NCBI RefSeq assembly: GCF_019649055.1
Contig: NW_026570283.1
Coordinates: 434,001 to 498,000, forward strand
Direction of reading: 5' to 3'
DNA length: 64,000 nucleotides
From: Paramacrobiotus metropolitanus
Taxonomy: Eukaryota > Tardigrada > Eutardigrada > Parachela > Macrobiotidae
In this document: positions 1-10,542 of the stretch, piece by piece
Layout of the letters: every line of letters begins with the position of its first letter
Position numbering within the stretch: position 1 is the first letter of the stretch
Program-made: the position numbers and the translations under genes
The notes under the pieces: model-generated
What the model was told of the DNA's origin: nothing
The model's input: only the letters and a program-made list of their open reading frames with translations
The model's database searches: none

Positions 1-7
1 GCAAAGG

Positions 8-15
8 TATAAAAG
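8..15 (+). promoter_or_regulatory. TATA box candidate, upstream of the BET gene
   Basis: The string TATAAAAG is a perfect TATA-box core on the + strand, about 0.7-0.9 kb before the first coding exon of the BET gene. It could drive a long 5' leader, or belong to something left of the window. No initiator is obvious, and the call rests on the motif alone. Confidence 0.35.
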
Positions 16-288
16 GCGTCAAGACAGCCGCGACGGAATTTCAAGCGGCGTTTCAGTTCAGTTGAGGAAATTTTGCGTGTACGGTTGGAATTTTAACCTA
101 CGCCAGTACGCCATACGATTTACACACAGCATATTTTACACACACGACGTACTCAACATACGAGCCTGCCGGATTATAAAACACGGCGGTAAGCGTTAGA
201 GCCCTGTCTCGCATAACGTGTGTTGATACGAATCGTTTTGCTGCGTTGATTGTTCCGATCAACCGTTGTGCATCAGAAATGCTCTGGC

Positions 289-296
289 TATAAAAG
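289..296 (+). promoter_or_regulatory. second TATA box candidate for the BET gene
   Basis: A second TATAAAAG lies closer to the BET coding start, in moderately GC-rich flanking DNA. Two such cores within 300 bp suggest alternative promoters of one gene. Transcript 5' ends are not visible from sequence. Confidence 0.35.
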
Positions 297-725
297 CGCC
301 CAGGAACTGATAACCCGCTTTTTATTAGTCACTCTCTCGATTCCCATGTAGGCAAAATTAATTTGTTGCATTTTTTTCGACTTGTTCCCTATAATTGTTG
401 TTTATTGATTGATATTGGGCACCAAAAATTGTTACGGATGTTTTTCTTGTCGTTTATTGTGGAAGGATTTGGCGGAATAGCCTAAGCATTTTCGTATCGA
501 TTTTCAATTGACTGGGTACTTTAGCGTATGGGTTTTGGAGATCATCAGTTCCGTCATTGTTTCGCTGTTTCCCTGCCAGTTTCTGTCTAAACCCATACCT
601 GTAACAGCCCTTTTTGAAGATTATATCATCAGCCAGCTGGTCGCGGAATTCCCCTGGCACCAGTCTGTTCCATGTTAATCCCACATTGTCTCCAGCAGTG
701 AAGGACAGGCTGTGACTGTGGCGTC

Positions 726-886
726 ATGTCAGCAGCTGTGGACATGTCCGTCTCCTCCACGGTGCCGTCCCTAGAGCACTCCGAGGTGGACATGCCACTG
801 GAGAGTCAGCAGAATGATGCAGCGCAGTACAACGGTAGCATGGAGGTGAGCGAGGAGGCATCGCCTCCCCTGGACTGCCACTGGTG
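726..886 (+). other. acidic upstream ORF, probably the true N-terminus of the BET protein
   Basis: An ATG at 726 opens a 53-codon acidic, Ser-rich ORF ending at a TGA inside the same GC-rich exon. The downstream BET frame, open from 839 and with its own ATG at 908, overlaps it in the -1 frame. Composition (Met/Glu/Asp/Ser rich) continues smoothly across the switch. Either this is a regulatory upstream ORF or one base is missing near 870-880 and translation starts at 726. I favour the missing base, because the same gene has two more breaks of the same sign. Confidence 0.45.
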
Positions 887-907
887 AATTCCCCGCGGAA
901 ATTATCA

Positions 908-3900
908 ATGAGTGAGGATCATCTGGCTGCCGCGTCGGAGGAGGCGCTGGAGTATAAGCCCATGGTGTCGGATGTGGAGATGGCCGAGGAACCCACGGGA
1001 CATCCTGGGGAACATCTCAGCTCGGAACTGGGCTCGGGATCGGAGGCTACATTTACCTCACCGCCACCACCCGTGGATCCGTCGGTAAGTTGTTCGTAAT
1101 AATTTTTCGTGAGAGGTTTAATGAGGGCGGCAACGGTTGACAACTGTGTTTTGGCAAATACTGTAAACAGAGGACCTGAGTTTTCCCATTTTGTTTGTTT
1201 CGTTGTTAAGATCTTAGGCTTTCGCCAGGGGCCAGTGATGTAATGAAATGTAAAAACTGCTTTCTTTTATTAACGATTTTCATATATCTCGATTATAGAT
1301 GTGCTCTCACTGATGCAGTATAAATGTAAATCTATCAAAAGTGCGTAACAAATTTTTGGTCTGTATGAGCGATGTATTTCATTATGGATCGAGATGGATG
1401 TTTTCCGTGTTTGATAGTGAACATTTGTTTATCATGAGATCTAATCAGAGATAAAAAAAACTGCAATGGCAGCAATGCGATAATTGTTGTGGTGAAATTT
1501 AGGATACAGACGCCGACAATGGCGGGCCGCCTTCAGAAGCCGACGTCAGCATCGACGGCGATACTTCCGGCAGGACCTTGCAGCATGTCGGGGGTGTTGT
1601 CCAGCCGCCTTTCAAGCCACCCGTGGGTCAGACCCTGCACACGACGAACCAGTTGGAGTTCATTAAGAAGAACATCTTCAAAGCACTGTGGAATCACAAG
1701 TTTGCCGTGCCATTCAAGCAACCCGTGGATGCGGTTCGTCTTAATCTGCCGGATTATCATACCATCATAAAAAATCCCATGGACATGGGAACCATTAAGA
1801 AGCGCCTCGACAACGGCTGGTATACCAAAGCTGAGCAGTGCATTAAAGGTAAATTCTGAATAAGCTGCAGTTGTTTGTTAAGCGTAGCAGCGTACCATCA
1901 GTGTTCGATGCTTTTAATTTTCCTTTACTGTTCTTGCTGCGTGCGTTTGCGGCTTTTAGAGTACGTTCTGTTTCGTTGCATATTGGTTTGTAGATTTTTT
2001 GACCACGGTTGATAGTGAGCGCTTTTGCAGTTACGTTGATGTTTTTTCTCAGATTTCAAGGAGATGTTCCACAACTGCTACACGTACAATCCACCGGGAC
2101 ATGTGGTGTATCAGTGGGGCAGTAAATTGGAGAAGGATCTCATCGCTAAGTTGGCCTTGATGCCGGCACCGGAAATTGAAGTGCCCTGGCCGGAGAAGCC
2201 GCAGAAGGGACGGAAGAAGAGCAGTGTGGCACGAGCTCCTCGTCCACCGGTGCAATCGCATGCTTTGACGGCTCCGCGCTCGGCCTCGTCTCATTCGCAT
2301 GTTTCCTCTACCAGTATTACCGGTGGTGGCCCACCATCGATTACTAATGTACAGTCTTTCCCCACCAACGCTTCCGCGGTAAGTTTTTCGGTTTTTGAAA
2401 TTAAGTTACTTCAAAAATGTAAGATGTTATGGAAACTTATGGCAGTGTGACGAATTCGTATTTATACAATCATTTAATTTTTTATAGGTCTCAATGACAC
2501 CAAAGACAACCCCAAAGCCTGCCGCACCTCCTAGATCGCTCCCGGCAACTCCCATCTTACCGAACCCCGTCGCTCCTGATATGGTTCTCCAAACACCCAC
2601 CTCTGCGACGATGCCGCGTGCTCAACCAAAGAAGGGTGTCAAGCGTAAAGCGGACACCACCACCCCCGGCCATTTTCCTGAAGAAACGGCAGGATACCGT
2701 CGTCCCTCGGCTGACAGTGAGGAGTTGCCGCGGAAGCGCGTTATTAAACCGCCTGCTCGCGATCTCCCCGATGAGCCAGTGCAGCCGCTGGCCAAGCCCA
2801 AATTCAAGGGACCGCTGCCGGAGCCGCTGCGCTACTGTCGGCAAGTGCTGAATGAGCTGTTGAGTCAGAAGCATGACCGGTACGCGTGGCCGTTCTATCA
2901 TCCGGTGGATGTCAAAAATTTGGCTCTGGATGATTATCATGATATTATTAAACATCCAATGGATTTGGGAACGGTGAAGGCGAAGCTGGAAGACAGACAG
3001 TATAAGAATACGCATGAATTCGCGGCGGATGTGCGGTTGATGTTCACCAACTGCTATCGGTATAATCCGCCCGGGCACGATGTAGTCAAAATGGCAAAAC
3101 AACTGCAGGTGATGACTTGACTCTAGGTTTTTTTTTAACATCTGTGGTAGGGGATTCTGTTAATTTTTCAGTTATTTGTGAGAAACAAATAAGTAAGCTC
3201 TAAAATTTCTATCCTAAAGTTACGGAATGTTGGTATACTAGAACGGAAAAGGATCCATTAAATAATGTAAGTTTTTATTGAAATGCTTCCGTGTTTTTGC
3301 AGGAGGTGTTTGAAATTCGCTTAGCGAAGCTGCCGGATGAAGCGTTCCACGATGTACCCGATGTTGTGGTACGTCCGGCCACTTATCGTCCACCGCAGAC
3401 TCCTCCCGCATCCACCAAGCCGAAAGGTGCCGGCAAGCGGCCGCATGAGTCGGAAAGCGAGTCTGAAGATGAAGAGAGTGATTCGGAGGCCGATAATACT
3501 ACGCTGATGAATTTGCAACAGAAACTGAAAGAGGTTGGCGGATTTGCTTTAAGAAGTTACCTCGGATAAAGAGTTACCTCTGAAATTTTGGTTTTCAAAA
3601 AGAACTTTTGAGCTGGAGCGGATGTTTTATTTGCATATTGTCATGCAGGTGCAGGATCAGATCACACAGTTGGCCAGTGGCGGGCGGCTGCGCAGGCATC
3701 CACCGCAAAGAAACAACCGGCCAAGAAGAAGAGCAAAGCGGGCAGTGAGGACGAGCGGAGTAGTATGCGCGGTAAGACATTGTCAGCCAAAGAGACCAAA
3801 GCCAAACCAAAGGGCAAGGGAAAGGCCAAGGAGGAACGGACACCGCTGCCGGCCGCAGTAACACCCGCTTCCAAAAAGGGCAGGCAGACTACGACGGGAA

Positions 3901-4895
3901 AGAAAGGCAAAAAGGACTCACCGGACCGGCGGAAGCCGGAAGTAGTGCCGATAAGTCTGGAAAGTCAACAAAGAAAGGCAAGAAGGAAAAAGCGGAAACT
4001 GGGGGACGAAAGTAAGCTATAGCGTGACTGTTAATGGAAATGTCCTTTGCCTATTTATCGTTAGAAACTTACCTTTAAAACTATAGTTTGACGAATCATT
4101 TTGCCTGTGTTTGCAGGTCACCGGCAAAGCAAGGCTCTGGAAATGGGCGCAAAAAGAAACAGCCCGTGCCACCGGAAATGCCGGTCGTCGCTGCGTCAGC
4201 AGTTTATGACAGCGATGAAGAGGACAATGCGCGACCGATGACGTATGATGAAACGCGTCGTCTGAGTTTGGACATCAACCGTCTGCCACCGGATAAGCTG
4301 GGACGCGTTGTTAACATCATTCAACAGTAAGTTTCTTACGATTTTGACAAACTACAGTAAATCGAAAAACCATCCAGAACTTTCTTGAATGTCTGATCCG
4401 CTTAAGAAACTGCAAATTTTTAAAAATTGATCGTGGTTAAATTTTCGGTTTAGTAGTAGTACCTATTCGTGAAATTTTGGCTCATATAACACATAGATTC
4501 TGAACCGGTCCCTTATTTGCAGACGCGAACCGGGTCTGAAGGATTCCAATCCGGATGAGATCGAAATCGATTTCGCCACATTGAAACCGGCCACACTGCG
4601 CGAACTGGAGACATACGTCAATTCCATCCTGCGCAAACGCGGTCGTAAACCCGGCAGCCTGAACAAGAAGCCCAGCAAGGCACAGTTGGCCAGAATGGCC
4701 AAACAGGATGAGCCCAGTGGAAAGAAGTCTGCCGGTAGTCCCGCCACGGCGTCCGGGAAAGCCAGCAAGGCGGCCAAGGAAAAAGCGGCGGTGGCCGGGG
4801 CCAATAGTGGCCGGCTGAGTGTCAGCAGCTCGGATTCGGACAGCGAAAGCAGCTCGGGATCCAGTTCGTCCAGCTCAGATTCGGATAGCGAGTAG
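908..4895 (+). CDS. BET family protein: two bromodomains plus NET (ET) domain
   Basis: Acetyl-lysine reader that binds acetylated histones and couples chromatin to transcription elongation (BRD2/3/4, fly fs(1)h). Eight exons: 908-1084, 1503-1848, 2053-2378, 2488-3108, 3303-3533, 3649-4011, 4117-4326, 4523-4895. Bromodomain 1 (about residues 103-200) and bromodomain 2 (about 391-500) both keep the acetyl-lysine-binding Asn in YNPPGH. The NET domain (about 725-795) is split over the last two exons and is followed by a Lys-rich stretch and a Ser/Asp/Glu tail ending SDSDSE, as in short BRD4/BRD2 forms. No long CTD of the BRD4-L type follows. Exon 6 (Lys/Ala-rich linker) changes frame twice, near 3675-3684 and near 3910-3940, each equal to one missing base. 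With both allowed for, the exons give about 882 codons. The start could instead be 726. Confidence 0.9.
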
Positions 4896-5656
4896 GATGG
4901 TGGTGTGCGAACATGCCGGCGTCAGCAGCCCCTTTTTTGTTGCTTTGATTTGTGTGTATATTTTTTTGCGCGCGCCTCTTTTGTTTCGATTTTTGGCACT
5001 TTTGGTTACTGGGTGAAAAGGTGACAGATTAGTTTAGTGCTGCTTTTTTGGAGGTAATTTGCTGTGGATTTGATTGTGGGGCTTTTTCTGGAATGTTGAT
5101 ACTTATTACTTTTTCCTTTTTGGATAACTATGGCAACATGTGAAACTTGCGGACGAGCTGATGGAATTTTGTTTTGGTTTTTGGCTGTTTAACTAAGTCA
5201 ACAGCTATTTAATAACAATAAAATTATTGTTGAATTACTTGAAGCTTTCGAGGGAATGGTGTTCAGCGGATATGCTACTTTACCGTGGTCGCTTGTGTGC
5301 GTTAGTTCATTACAAATCTGCCTCACCAACTGGTCACGAATATGAAAAACGAAGGTGTTGAGTTTGACTGGATGAATGAATAAGTGCTGAAACGGACTCA
5401 GTATTGATACCAGTTACAGTAATTAATTTCCTTTTTTCATTTACTTTCAGATAACTTTCCGCAGCTGCATCATAATTATCAGAAATTCAAAGCCAACACA
5501 AAAACCCCAAAACCTAAAAGTTCAAGCAAATCAGCACCGTATCTGCAGTAAAATGACTAAAACCCTTCAAATATAAAACAACCCTAAGGAAATTTGCAGG
5601 TAGAAATCAGAAAACACAGACCCAATCAAAGTCCAATATATCACACTGCCAGTGCA
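4896..5656. other. 3' region of the BET gene and convergent spacer
   Basis: T-rich 3' untranslated DNA of the BET gene with a poly(A) signal at 5217-5222, then the spacer to the convergent ZDHHC gene. I see no further gene. Confidence 0.6.
5217..5222 (+). terminator. poly(A) signal AATAAA of the BET gene
   Basis: AATAAA lies about 320 bp after the BET stop codon in AT-rich DNA, which suits a short 3' UTR. A converging gene ends about 430 bp further on. Confidence 0.5.
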
Positions 5657-5858
5657 CTATTCGTTAACTAAAACAAGCCGCGGCTGATCCCGCTGATAAG
5701 ACTGGCGCTGCTGCGGGGGATTACTGGGGAAACTGGGTGCGTCCAGCGCGATGAGATTCGTCTCACCCGCATCCACATCCCGCCATCGCTGCGCCTCCAA
5801 AAGAGTGTGTTGGTCATCGGCACGGTGCCGGTTCGGAACAGAATATGCGTGGCCGTTA
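5657..5858 (-). other. alternative last exon of the ZDHHC gene
   Basis: Read on the minus strand, an acceptor ending in CTATAG precedes an open stretch of about 67 codons to a TAG stop. It starts in the same phase (one base completing an AG- codon to Ser) as the other last exon at 6144-6342. Its first residues (SNGHAYSVP) parallel [10 protein letters not shown] of the other exon, and both match the S-x-G-[ND]-G segment found at this point in ZDHHC2/15/20. The tail is Gln/Arg/Pro rich, without recognisable domain. Splicing exon 11 to this exon instead gives a 354-residue protein. Confidence 0.5.
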
Positions 5859-6143
5859 CTATAGCGCAAGCGGTAGAAATAAGAATCGAGAACTAATAGA
5901 CAAAAATAAATAAACACTGATAAAACCGATTCAAACATATCCGTATCCTATTCACGTTTTTTGCCTCAACGACAACCCGAACAAAATATATTTTGAAAAT
6001 AAATGAATTTGTTTACAGTAACGCAGTTTGCAAATTGTGGCGAATAAAAAATTGGAAACATCGAAACTTGCCAAAAATTTGATGGGATGCTACCATGACA
6101 TACACATCTACGTACTAGCGCAAAAAAATCAGAAATAAAAATC

Positions 6144-9100
6144 TCACGCCAACCTATTGGAATGTCCATTAGCATTCTGGAAAGATCTGAATCTCGGAGG
6201 AACAGGGGCGCTTGTGGTCTCGTTTCGTACATCCAGCGACACATGATGGGAAGGGAACTGGGAAGCAGTCGAGTCAGGGGCCGGAGAAACGTACGCCGAA
6301 TCACGAGAGGACCGCACCGGGTACTCTAAGCCGTTGCCTTTGCTGTAATACAAGTACGCAGTATTATTAATAGGGATAATTCGCATTTTATCCATGCCAT
6401 TAAAGTTACAAAAGAGCATATCCGGTCACACTTCACAACAAAACCGTTACGGATATACCAACCAACACTGTCAACGTCAACAGGAGTACCATCTCAAAAT
6501 TATCCGAATCAGAACATTTTAAAATGGCAAAACATTTAGAGAAAACTGAGACTGAAAATCGATTGTATCTCGCCGGTATTTCTGCAACTACAGCATTCGC
6601 GCATGCGGGAAACTGCCGAAATCTACTTAACCTCAGTTTTCCTGCTCCGAGACAAAATTCGTGGAACAGAATTTATAAGGATATACGTGTACCTAGTAAA
6701 CACCGGGATGAACCACAACAGCCAGTTATCGCCGAAGATCTGCGTGAAATTGTTGTAGTGACCCAAATGAAAGCCATTCTTATCGATACCTCCAGCGAAT
6801 ATAGGCGATCGATAACTTTCTACGGAAAATTGCAACATTTGGAAGTACCCGAGAAATTTTCACATAAGACAGGGCGTAACATTAAAAAATGCAGTAATGA
6901 GTTCAAACAAGGACCAATGTAACCAAAAACACAGAAAATAAGAACAGGTATATGTACATGGATTATATTTCATTCAAAAAATGAGAGACTGTACCGATTG
7001 TACTCCGATTGACCAGCGTCAAGTAGATGTGATAACTGAGAAGTGTTATCTACGAAAACAAATAAAGAAACTCAAACCAGACTGCCGAAAAATGCAGAAG
7101 GCATGTTATTGCTTACCAAACTGATCATAAACATGGCCGACACAAAGAATAAGAATAATATGTGGAATTTGTTTCCGCTTCCGGTCAACTCATCCTAGAA
7201 AATAAGAGTCATCACATTAAGTCACTAAAACTCATTCGCGTGTAAATTATTTTGTAAAATAAAACTGACAAAACAAGCGCCAGCTCATTAGCGCTTTTTT
7301 ACCCGCCAAAATCGGATGAAATATGGAAGATCCGTCAGAGCCGTATATAAGCAGAAGCACACAGCATATCCCAGAAACAGCACGAAGAACTTATAATTAT
7401 CGAAGCCTGTTGAATTCATAACACGAATCCTTAATCCTGTCTGACTGACAAAAGCTATAATATAACAATTCTGGACTTACAGACGCAATTATTCACCCTG
7501 TGAAAATAAAAATCAAGCAATTACATAAAATGACAAGCTTAAAATGCAAGGCGTTTTAGGTAAGGCCTAAGTGTTTGAATCAGCAGACATGGGCGATACA
7601 TCAGATACAATTTAGCAGGAAAGCGAAGACTCACCAGGGACTGCAACAAATAAAAAAAAGTCAGTGAAATACTGAACTTGTTATGCAACAAAAGAGTAAA
7701 AATTAATTACCAGTGATGATCCATTTTTAAAATACACCTGTAATGGACAGGCATGGCATAAGGATTAAGTAGACACCAGAACGTGAACATTTGGTCGTTT
7801 TTACCTCTCACAAACCGAGCAGTGGTGCGAACGATCGGGTTTGATGAGAAAGCATTTCTCGCAGTATCTAACATCTGGAAATAAGACGGCACTACAATGA
7901 TGCTAACGACACTATATTGCCGTTAGTGGAACGACAAAACAGCTCGGGGAGAGCGGACCTTGATTATAGCCTCTGGTGTGCACTGGAAGATTAGTGGCAT
8001 AGGAATTCAAAAGTTTCTTCACCGTTTCATGATCTCGCGCGGTCTGCGCCGAGTCCAGCTCGGCCATTTGTGTAGGTGAGAGATAAAACTACATAAATAG
8101 ACACAATATAGTATTACTGTACATACTGCATAGTACACACAAATGCCATATCCGAATGACTAATATGAGATCCAGAGTGCCAGTAAAATATATGACATAG
8201 ACTGTAATTAGGTATTTGTTTCCAAACTGTAGAAAAAATCGCAAAACTAATAAAACTTATTTTCCCAAATTCCCATGCTTCAAAGAAATGCAACCAAATA
8301 CGGAATACCCAACCATACTGTCTAAAATGCCTATCTCGTTCCATTTTCCTTGCATCCGTTGAAAAATTGCTTTCAATTTAAAAAAAATGACACAGCAAAA
8401 AACTGTACCATCTAATTCTTATCACAGAATATAAATTTCACTTTCCCAAGGCAACGTATGGACAAAAACCCGAAAATATACTTATGGTTAAACCTGCGAA
8501 ACTGGCTTACCCGGGATGGAATGTGGCCTCCATTAGTGAAGATGCACTGATAATACGACCAGGAAAACAGGAAGAAAAATACGTGGAAAAATATTAGATA
8601 AAATGCTACAAAATGAAAAACACACAAAAGATCACAGGAGGCTGAGGAGACAGGTGGTTTTGAAACTATTAAACGTAAGTCATGCTTTCCGAAAGCAATT
8701 CTTACTCTTCTCCGTTGTTGAATGGATTTCTTCTATAATTCAAGAGAAAAATTTGTTATGATCCCGTCTATCATTATAACAATTACATCGTGTAAGTGCA
8801 CTATACGTTACTTATAAGTTATATTAACCACAATTAAAGCAAGAAAAACGAAACTTCAATCGAAAATAAGGAATTATTGAATTATTCATTGGTCACTGCT
8901 GCCCTAACAGCCCAGTTGTGCAAGTTCAGTTTGCAGATGGTTTGCACTTAGCGGCGGTACTTAATTAGAAAAGATATTTTTCTATTTTTTCAAAGTAAAG
9001 CACAATTTTCTAAAGCACAATTTTCTAAAGTTGTAAACTTTTCTAATTTTAAATACCCCGCACTTATGCTTAGTAATAGTGACTTACGAATGCATAGTTC

Positions 9101-9205
9101 ATAAACATAAGCGTAGTAAGCCCATCCGACGACTGCGCTGATAAAAACAACAGGGAACCATTTGGCGATGGCAATGCACAATCGGAGGCACGGATGACGG
9201 AACAT
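6144..9205 (-). CDS. DHHC palmitoyltransferase, ZDHHC2/15/20 type
   Basis: Membrane S-acyltransferase that attaches palmitate to cysteines of Golgi, endosome and plasma-membrane proteins. Twelve exons on the minus strand: 9088-9205, 8511-8641, 7959-8088, 7805-7874, 7711-7737, 7635-7640, 7481-7497, 7303-7406, 7117-7194, 6995-7049, 6693-6819, 6144-6342; 353 codons plus stop, with all phases consistent. The N-terminus ([20 protein letters not shown]) is the first membrane helix typical of this subgroup. Zinc-binding Cys-rich residues [14 protein letters not shown] and the catalytic DHHCPWVNNCV follow, then helices 3 and 4 and the C-terminal DKNGFHLG segment. The DHHC core is spread over exons of 27, 6 and 17 nt. 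The usual Gly after NNCV is Cys here. Two alternative last exons are possible (see 5657-5858). The start is the ATG just before the first helix. Confidence 0.93.
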
Positions 9206-10542
9206 TATACCCGAATTTTACTACGAAGTACGAATAACGAAATTCGCAGGTCCCCAGCATCCGATAGACTATAATGCTTCAGACTCTGTCAGCAAACGGC
9301 AACTCCAGTTTCAGATTTCTTTTCGAAACGATTTTCCGGTTGCGCTTACACGTTACGGACGAGTTTATCATAAAATTATCAAATAAACTAAGAAACTATT
9401 CTACCATTATTATTTACTATTACCAGATTGTTTTAATATTCTTACTACAATAATAAAACTGTAAAAGTACTGGAAAATCGTAAAGAAACCTGTAAACAGT
9501 AAATTCTGTACAATGACGTCGAAATATTACGAAAACAATTATTAATTTTACAACCGAGACTACAAGAGGCGATAACAGGCTTAATGCGATAAAGAATCAG
9601 AAAAAAAGATAAATGAGTCACCACAAACCGAACGGGCAAAATTCCCGGCGATATCTTCTAATGTTGAAAGCAACTCGCAGTCGCGCACATGATTTCTGTG
9701 GACCCAAATTACGATTCTGCCCATGAGTCCGTGCCGCCCAAGCGCCGAGGTTTTAGCCTCACCACCGACGCACTCACCATTAAGCGGCATAATGCAGTCC
9801 CGCCTTCATATTTATGACAGACCAATGGCCACCCCGGGTGCTAGTTTATCGATTTATTTCATCCACTGTCCAATTATGAAAGGTGTGGCTGCACTTGTAC
9901 GCCTGACGAGTAGTTTGGGTTGGTCTACAGACTTTGCCCTACATTCACTCCTGTGAGGGAAACTTGCATTTTTGTGGACCTGCAGGCCACTTGTGAATGA
10001 TGTGGTCCATTGTAGTGATCCTGTGAAAAGCGATATGTGTTTATCTGTTTATCGATTTCTTCTTCATTCCACACTTTGCAGCGTTTTGTTGTTTGTTTTC
10101 TGTGGCGCCTGGTAGGAAAAAGTATATTTTCCTGATACTGATTGTACTGAGCGTTTGCGCCTAATTACGCCTTGTGCGATAGTCCACACCGTTGTGTACA
10201 GCCCTCAACTTACAGGTAGCGATCTGATCAAGGCATCAGGCCCAGTTTGCATCATTTCTGAACCGAGGAGTGCTCATTCCAGCGGAGTGTTGTCGAGTAT
10301 TGTTATCTTTTTAGCAGTGATTTTATTTGCAAACTGTTGACAAATTCATGTGGGTCAAATCGTTAGCATGATTCACGCGGCAGTGAAGCATCCGTTTTTC
10401 TTAATTGAATCGCAGCGCATTGCTGTGCATGTGTTGTCTCGGTGAGAGTTTGAGACTGTTGCCGTGTTGCGGATTGTGGAAATTTAGGGGAGAAATAGAA
10501 TTGTTCTGGTAATTCTCTCCGTGAAACGACGCTGCTACAAGG
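9206..10542. other. divergent promoter region between ZDHHC (-) and PTPN9 (+)
   Basis: Both genes start away from this 1.3-kb stretch, so it holds both 5' leaders and promoters. Open frames in it are short and unlike known proteins. I see no TATA core that clearly belongs to either gene. Confidence 0.5.
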
